From the NCBI GenBank assembly GCA_031430435.1, contig JANPBM010000118.1, forward strand, positions 1-64,000: a DNA stretch of 64,000 nt. The letters are read 5' to 3'. The position numbers and the translations under genes are program-made. The stretch is from JANNVK01 sp031430435 (GTDB lineage Bacteria; Acidobacteriota; Blastocatellia; Pyrinomonadales; Pyrinomonadaceae). The first letter of the stretch is position 1. Each line of letters starts with the position of its first letter. Under the pieces are notes generated by a model that saw only the letters and a program-made list of their open reading frames with translations, was not told the origin of the DNA and searched no databases. Below, piece by piece: positions 60,223-64,000 of this stretch.

Positions 60223-60370
60223 TATATCAAACAAGAATTAGTTTGCGAAAGTACAACACGCTTCAGCTTGTCAATAAACTTCGGCTTGAATAAAGTTAGA
60301 TGTTGCAACAAACTGAAGTATGTTGTACTTTCCTGCAATTATTTTTGCAACCCAATTCCTTTTGAGTATA
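60223..60370 (-). repeat. Palindromic element, family A, reverse orientation
   Basis: The left end ATATCAAACAAGAATTAGTT is followed by the GTACAACACGCTTCAGCTTG arm, then the ACAAACTGAAGTATGTTGTA arm, and the CAACCCAATTCCTTTTGAGT(ATA) end. Nearly complete, with both termini present. It ends 22 bases before the FN3-like gene's stop. Confidence 0.8.
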
Positions 60371-60391
60371 AAATCTTTTGCAATCGGGAAA

Positions 60392-61078
60392 TTAAGCGTT
60401 GACGGTCAACGCGTAAATCGGCGACCATTGCCCGATTTGATCGTTGCCTTTTAAGTAACGGCAATGGATTTCAATTTGCACCGCCGCCCCGACCGTTGCA
60501 GGTTCATCGATTTCAATTACTGCCGGAGATGAAAGCATATTGGTTGATTTGTTCCATTTTTCGGTTCCTTTTAAACGATATTGAAACGCCATTCCGCTCT
60601 GTCCCTGTTTTTTGTACTCCGCTTCAAACCGATAGTTTCCAAGGTCTTTGACCGTTGCCGCGCCAATCAATTCATCGGGCGAAATTGCTCTTGCCGGAGG
60701 CTTTTCCAAACCTAACGCAATGCCTATTTCGGTTGTGTAACCTTTTGCCGACTTAAAACGGGCTTTGCGGTTGCGAAAGCGGGTAAACGAACCGGCTTTC
60801 ATTTCGGGAAACGGTAACGCCAAAATTGCAAATGTCGGGTTCGGTGAAATCGGTTCGTTTTGATTGCCGTTGTAAACAGCATTTTTTATTTGAAAAACAA
60901 CCTGTTTTGCGGTGTCGGCAAGCGCGGTGTTGCTCAATGCCATTGCCAGATTTGCTCGGTCTTGATTATTGTCTTTAATTTCTTCGGCGGTTGCGTCAAC
61001 TGCATCCTGATATGTCGGTAAATTGGCTTGCTGCATTGTCAACGCTTCTAATAATTCATCTGCTGTGTTTGGAAACAT
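60392..61078 (-). CDS. Two-domain protein with FN3-like C-terminus (architecture like 28.6 kb gene)
   Basis: A 228-aa protein from the ATG at 61076-61078, with a textbook AAGGAGG 8 bases upstream; the frame runs 81 bases further but this site decides the start. It begins MFPNTADELLEALTMQQANL and has no signal peptide. Residues 1-100 are helical (QDAVDATAEEIKDNNQDRAN). Residues about 130-228 are a beta domain resembling FN3, with FEAEYKKQGQSGMAFQYRLK and a VQIEIHCRYLKGNDQIGQWS end. It has the same order of parts as the 28559 gene but little direct identity. It stands alone inside a repeat island. Confidence 0.8.
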   Translation of the reverse strand: MFPNTADELLEALTMQQANLPTYQDAVDATAEEIKDNNQDRANLAMALSNTALADTAKQVVFQIKNAVYNGNQNEPISPNPTFAILALPFPEMKAGSFTRFRNRKARFKSAKGYTTEIGIALGLEKPPARAISPDELIGAATVKDLGNYRFEAEYKKQGQSGMAFQYRLKGTEKWNKSTNMLSSPAVIEIDEPATVGAAVQIEIHCRYLKGNDQIGQWSPIYALTVNA

Positions 61079-61497
61079 AGTGTTTTCCTCCTTATAGTGT
61101 TTATTAAACAAACAGTCGGAAACATTGCAAGATATTTTATTTGCAGAAGGTTTGCACAAATTAGAAGTGCCTGTTTGCTTTTATTTTGTGCGGTTCTTTT
61201 GCATTAAGTTACAACATTTCAACTTAGTTGCTTAAATCATATCGGAGCAAGCAGATAATTTCGACGTTGGGAAATTATGTTACACAGCATATACCTAAAA
61301 TATAATAATTACAAACCGGCTTTCATTTACCGAAAAATGCAGGTTGTAAAAGTACAAAACATCTTACTTTACCGATAAATTTTAGTCTGCGCGCTGTTCT
61401 CGACTGTCAATGTATTTTATCTGACCCGAAAATTGTCTTGCCAACGCCGCACGTTCATCTGCCAATGTTATTAAGTTATCCGATAAGATTGTTAAGT
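61079..61497. other. Gene-free upstream region of the FN3-like gene
   Basis: About 420 AT-rich bases with no supportable gene. It carries the upstream region of the 60392 gene (AAGGAGG site) and, at 61468-61497, a lone 21-bp unit of the minisatellite type (AAGTTATCCGATAAGATTGT). Confidence 0.55.
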
Positions 61498-61641
61498 CAA
61501 ACAAAAATTAGCTTGCGAAAATATTTGCCGTAAGGTACAACATACTTCAGTTTGTTGCGACACTTAACTTTATTCAAGCTAAAGTTTATCGACAAGCTGA
61601 AGCGTGTCGTACTTTTGCAAATCAATTCTTGTTTGGGTATA
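61498..61641 (+). repeat. Palindromic element, family A
   Basis: AAACAAAAATTAGCTTGCGA at the left, GGTACAACATACTTCAGTTT and GACAAGCTGAAGCGTGTCGT as inner arms, and CAAATCAATTCTTGTTTGGG(TATA) at the right. The right end directly abuts two 21-bp minisatellite units (GGTCATCCAATAAGATTATT...). Confidence 0.85.
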
Positions 61642-61691
61642 GGTCATCCAATAAGATTATTAAGTCATCTAATAACGTCATTAACTACATA

Positions 61692-61923
61692 TTACGCAAA
61701 CACATTTTTTTAATCTGCGTAGCAGATGTCAGCATGTAGCCCATAGCGTAAGCTATGGGAATTAACAAGTTTAAATTAAAAGCTATCGAAGATAGCGACA
61801 GTATCAATTTTCTGTCGCCCGTTATCACGGGCTTAAAAATATTTTTTAATTATTCCCATAGCTTACGCTATGGGCTACACGCTGTTGCTATTTACAATAG
61901 CTGACAAATTAAATTTGTGTAAC
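61692..61923. repeat. Palindromic element, family B copy 1
   Basis: The ends TTACGCAAACACA / TGTGTAACA pair. The inner arms GTAGCCCATAGCGTAAGCTATGG and CCATAGCTTACGCTATGGGC(TAC) form a long hairpin around CTATCGAAGATAGCG and TCTGTCGCCCGTTATCACGG (GCTT). Confidence 0.88.
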
Positions 61924-61982
61924 ATCAATTATTAGGTCATCCGATAAGATTGTTAAGTCATCTATTAACGTTATTAACTACA

Positions 61983-62130
61983 TATACCAAACGGGAATTA
62001 GTTTGCAAAAATATTTGCAGCAAAGTACAACATACTTCAGTTTGTTGCGACATTTAACTTTATTCAAGCCAAAGTTTATTGACAAGCTGAAGCGTGTCGT
62101 ACTTTTGCAAACCAATTCTGTTTGGGTATA
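61983..62130 (+). repeat. Palindromic element, family A (reference copy)
   Basis: Complete copy. The left end TATACCAAACGGGAATTAGT pairs with the reverse complement of the right end AACCAATTCTGTTTGGGTATA. The inner arms GTACAACATACTTCAGTTTG and GACAAGCTGAAGCGTGTCGTAC pair as well. At 148 bases it is essentially one long imperfect palindrome with no coding capacity. Confidence 0.9.
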
Positions 62131-62362
62131 TTACGCAAACACATTTTTTTAATCTGCGTAGCAGATGTCAGCATGTAGCCCATAGCGTAAGCTATGAGAA
62201 TTAACAAGTTTAAATTAAAAGCTATTGAAGATAGCGACAGTATCAATTTTCTGTCGCCCGTTATCACGGGCTTGAAAATATTTTTTAATTATTCCCATAG
62301 CTTACGCTTTGGGCTACACGCTGTTGCTATTTACAATAGCTGACAAATTAAATTTGTGTAAC
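62131..62362. repeat. Palindromic element, family B copy 2
   Basis: Almost identical to the copy at 61692 (only a few base differences, such as GGGAATTAAC versus GAGAATTAAC). It starts immediately at the last base of the family A element. Confidence 0.88.
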
Positions 62363-62371
62363 ATTAGTTAC

Positions 62372-62603
62372 TATACTAAACAAGAATTGGCTTGCGAAAA
62401 TAATTGCCGTAAAGTACAACATACTTCAGTTTGTTGCAACATCTAACTTCATTCAAGCTAAAGTTTATCGACAAGCTGAAGCGTGTCGTACTTTTGCAAA
62501 CCAATTCCTTAGTCTGTTACGACATTTAACTTCATTCAATCTAAAGTTTATCGACAAGCTGAAGCGTGTCGTACTTTTGCAAACCAATTCTTGTTTAGGT
62601 ATA
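62372..62603 (+). repeat. Family A element followed by a partial second copy
   Basis: 62372-62510 is a copy starting TATACTAAACAAGAATTGGC and ending CAAACCAATTCCTT. From 62511 a second, left-truncated copy (TCTGTTACGACATTTAAC...) runs to TTGTTTAGGTATA at 62603. The head-to-tail junction removes the outer end of one copy and the start of the next. Confidence 0.82.
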
Positions 62604-62855
62604 GGTCATCCAATAAGATTGCTAAGTCATCTAATAACGTTACCGGGTCATTCAATAAAATTATTAGGTCATCTACCAAGATTACTAAGTTATCCAATAA
62701 CGTTATTGGGTTATCTACCAACGTTACTAAGTCATCTACCAACGTTATTAAGTCATCTATTAACGTTACTAAGTCATCTACTAACGTTACTAAGTCATCT
62801 ACTAACGTTATTGACTTGTTTAATAACGTTACGCGGTCATTATTTAACGTTAATA
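62604..62855. repeat. 21-bp minisatellite, twelve units
   Basis: Twelve units of exactly 21 bases, consensus AGTCATCTACTAACGTTACT(A). Unit variants carry AAGATT in place of AACGTT. The array starts straight after the TATA end of a family A element, as does a two-unit piece at 61642. Frames are open on both strands and produce heptad-repeat ORFs that are most likely not genes. Confidence 0.92.
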
Positions 62856-63072
62856 ACTTCGCTGAAACTCTGACAACATTCAAACCAAAAGTTAATATAT
62901 TGCCACAGACACAAAAAAAACACGCGCGTTAAATGTTTCGCTAACGCGCGCGTCCGACATAAAAAGATAATGATAAATTGTGAATGATGAATGATGAATT
63001 AAAACCCTTTAACTCAGTCGTTTATACAGTTCAAAATGCTTGATTACAGACTGCTGACTGCGTAACTTAAAT

Positions 63073-63359
63073 CTGATGTTACGCAAATTAGTTTTAGTCG
63101 CCGCAGGCAATAAATATAATAGCGTCGGGTAAAGCAAATGATAATGAGCGACACCCGACGAAGCCGGTAATCAAAGACTTCGACGCTGTAAGTGTCGAAC
63201 AAATGCTGAATTATTATATACGCGGTTTGTTGCTCACTTTCAGCGAGCAAATATTTGGCTTATAAACGTAGGGTTTCATTCGCTTCACTCATTACACCCT
63301 ACGCTATTATATTTGTCACTTTCAGCGACCTAAAGAAAATTAGTTTTGCGTAACATCAG
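63073..63359. repeat. Palindromic element, family C copy 2
   Basis: The terminal repeats CTGATGTTACGCAAA / TTTGCGTAACATCAG are perfect over 15 bases. The interior has TAATAGCGTCGGGTAAAGC, GACGCTGTAAGTGTCGAACA and a second GCTCACTTTCAGCGAGCAAA unit, matching the element at 25013. The stretch 62856-63072 before it has a GCGCG/CGCGC hairpin (CACGCGCGTTAAATG... CTAACGCGCGCG, 62919-62951) and no gene. Confidence 0.8.
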
Positions 63360-63412
63360 TTAAATAAATCTCTTCCGACTGCCGACTACCGACTTCTGTT
63401 CACCGCTTTTCA

Positions 63413-64000
63413 CTATTCCCGCCATTCGCCCACGCCTTCGCGTTCGATGTGATAGCCGACATTTTCCAGATATTCGTTTACTTCAACAGCGTGTTCGTTG
63501 TCGCGGACTTCCAAAATGAGTTCAATTCCGACCCGACCGAGCGGAGCCAACCACAACGCCCGCCGATGGAAAATCTCGATGACGTTCGCACCCGATTTTG
63601 CAACGTGATCAAGCAACGCGGCAATCCCGCCGGGACGATCCTGCACCGTCAGTTTCAAAATAACATAGCGACCTTGTCGTACCATGACCTGTTCCAAAAC
63701 CCGCGCGAGTAAATTACCGTCGATGTTTCCGCCGCACAAGACGGTGCAAACCGTGTCGGACTTTTTAACCTTTATTTTACCTGCCAGCAATGCCGCGACA
63801 CCTGCCGCACCTGCTCCTTCGACTACCAATCGCGTATTTTGCACGCAATGAAAGATTGCCCGGGCGATTTCTTCTTCGGAAACTTCGACGACTTCATCGA
63901 CCAACTCTTGGATAATCGGCAAGGTAATGTCGCCCGGACGTTTAACCGCGATGCCGTCGGCGATAGTTGTCGCTTCGTCCACCGCGACCGGTTTTCCGGC
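63413..64000 (-). CDS. ilvA: Threonine ammonia-lyase, C-terminal part (cut by window edge)
   Basis: The frame is open from the window edge (AGKPVAVDEATTIADGIAVK) to the stop at 63413, so a 195-residue C-terminal segment is seen. It contains GAGAAGVAALLAGKIKV, typical of the end of the PLP-binding catalytic domain of threonine/serine dehydratases, then CTVLCGGNIDGN (phosphate-binding-like loop), then an ACT domain (YVILKLTVQDRPGGIAALLD to the end). This combination indicates the short allosteric type with a single ACT domain. The catalytic Lys lies outside the window. The reaction is deamination of threonine to 2-oxobutanoate. Confidence 0.9.
   Translation of the reverse strand, partial: AGKPVAVDEATTIADGIAVKRPGDITLPIIQELVDEVVEVSEEEIARAIFHCVQNTRLVVEGAGAAGVAALLAGKIKVKKSDTVCTVLCGGNIDGNLLARVLEQVMVRQGRYVILKLTVQDRPGGIAALLDHVAKSGANVIEIFHRRALWLAPLGRVGIELILEVRDNEHAVEVNEYLENVGYHIEREGVGEWRE

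Noticed and set aside
62604..62855. CRISPR array or iteron-type replication origin
   Set aside because: Unit length of 21 would fit iterons, but no rep gene or DnaA boxes were seen and units touch without spacers.
62548..62932. Heptad-repeat ORFs on both strands at the right-hand minisatellite
   Set aside because: The 21-base unit has no stop in several frames, so open frames arise on both strands by chance; there is no Shine-Dalgarno and composition follows the repeat.

Overview
This window reads like a chromosomal segment of a moderately AT-rich, Gram-negative bacterium with a large accessory genome. The best guess is an Acidobacteriota of the Blastocatellia/Pyrinomonas type. The grounds are a BamD-like outer-membrane assembly factor, repeated zinc-ribbon/one-TM proteins with a CPxC...FCxNDG head, a zinc-ribbon Ser/Thr kinase fused to a SUMF1-like domain, an FHA-ABC transporter, an alpha-2-macroglobulin and an SdhCAB complex of the five-helix type. 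The taxonomic call is inference from gene content; no rRNA or tRNA gene was recognised.

Layout. 1-2.1 kb: tail of an ISL3-type transposase, a DUF5615/DUF433 toxin-antitoxin pair and a Fic protein. 2.2-17 kb: mostly minus-strand housekeeping genes: M35 peptidase, homoserine kinase, cysteine desulfurase, TPR protein, BamD-like protein, rpe, an orphan PASTA protein, rsmB, fmt, a galactokinase-like kinase with a nucleotidyltransferase, and alkaline phosphatase. A 46-codon FeoB-associated-type Cys-rich membrane peptide sits on the plus strand at 4398. 17-24.4 kb: secreted protein, a frameshifted membrane protein, a VapC-like toxin broken by an in-frame stop, P5C dehydrogenase, a MazF/DUF2281 pair, peptide deformylase and an M1 aminopeptidase. 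24.6-27.4 kb: a two-gene NLR-like module, consisting of a 124-aa helical protein and a 732-aa NB-ARC/TPR STAND ATPase. The C-terminus of the first and the N-terminus of the second carry the same short motif, which is the layout expected for amyloid-type signalling between a bacterial NLR and its effector. 27.4-31.6 kb: repeat-rich DNA with a small FN3-like protein and an orphan gene. 31.6-39.4 kb: S9 peptidase, LysR regulator and a divergent sdhC-sdhA-Uma2-Uma2-sdhB operon.

39.6-51.3 kb is a cluster of zinc-ribbon/one-TM proteins around a zinc-ribbon kinase and an FHA-ABC exporter, plus lipoproteins, a frameshifted GATase-like/PEGA protein, SH3 proteins and an M15 peptidase; it probably serves envelope sensing and remodelling. 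51.5-57.7 kb is one large thioester alpha-2-macroglobulin. 58-59.7 kb is a fused ATP sulfurylase/APS kinase. 59.7-63.4 kb is almost gene-free and packed with palindromic MITE-like elements of at least three families, a 21-bp minisatellite and one FN3-like gene. The right edge cuts threonine ammonia-lyase.

The strongest candidate for an undescribed system is the 24.6-27.4 kb motif-sharing NLR pair. The uncommon insertion of two Uma2 genes inside the sdh operon, the zinc-ribbon sensor cluster and the multi-family palindromic repeats are also worth a look.
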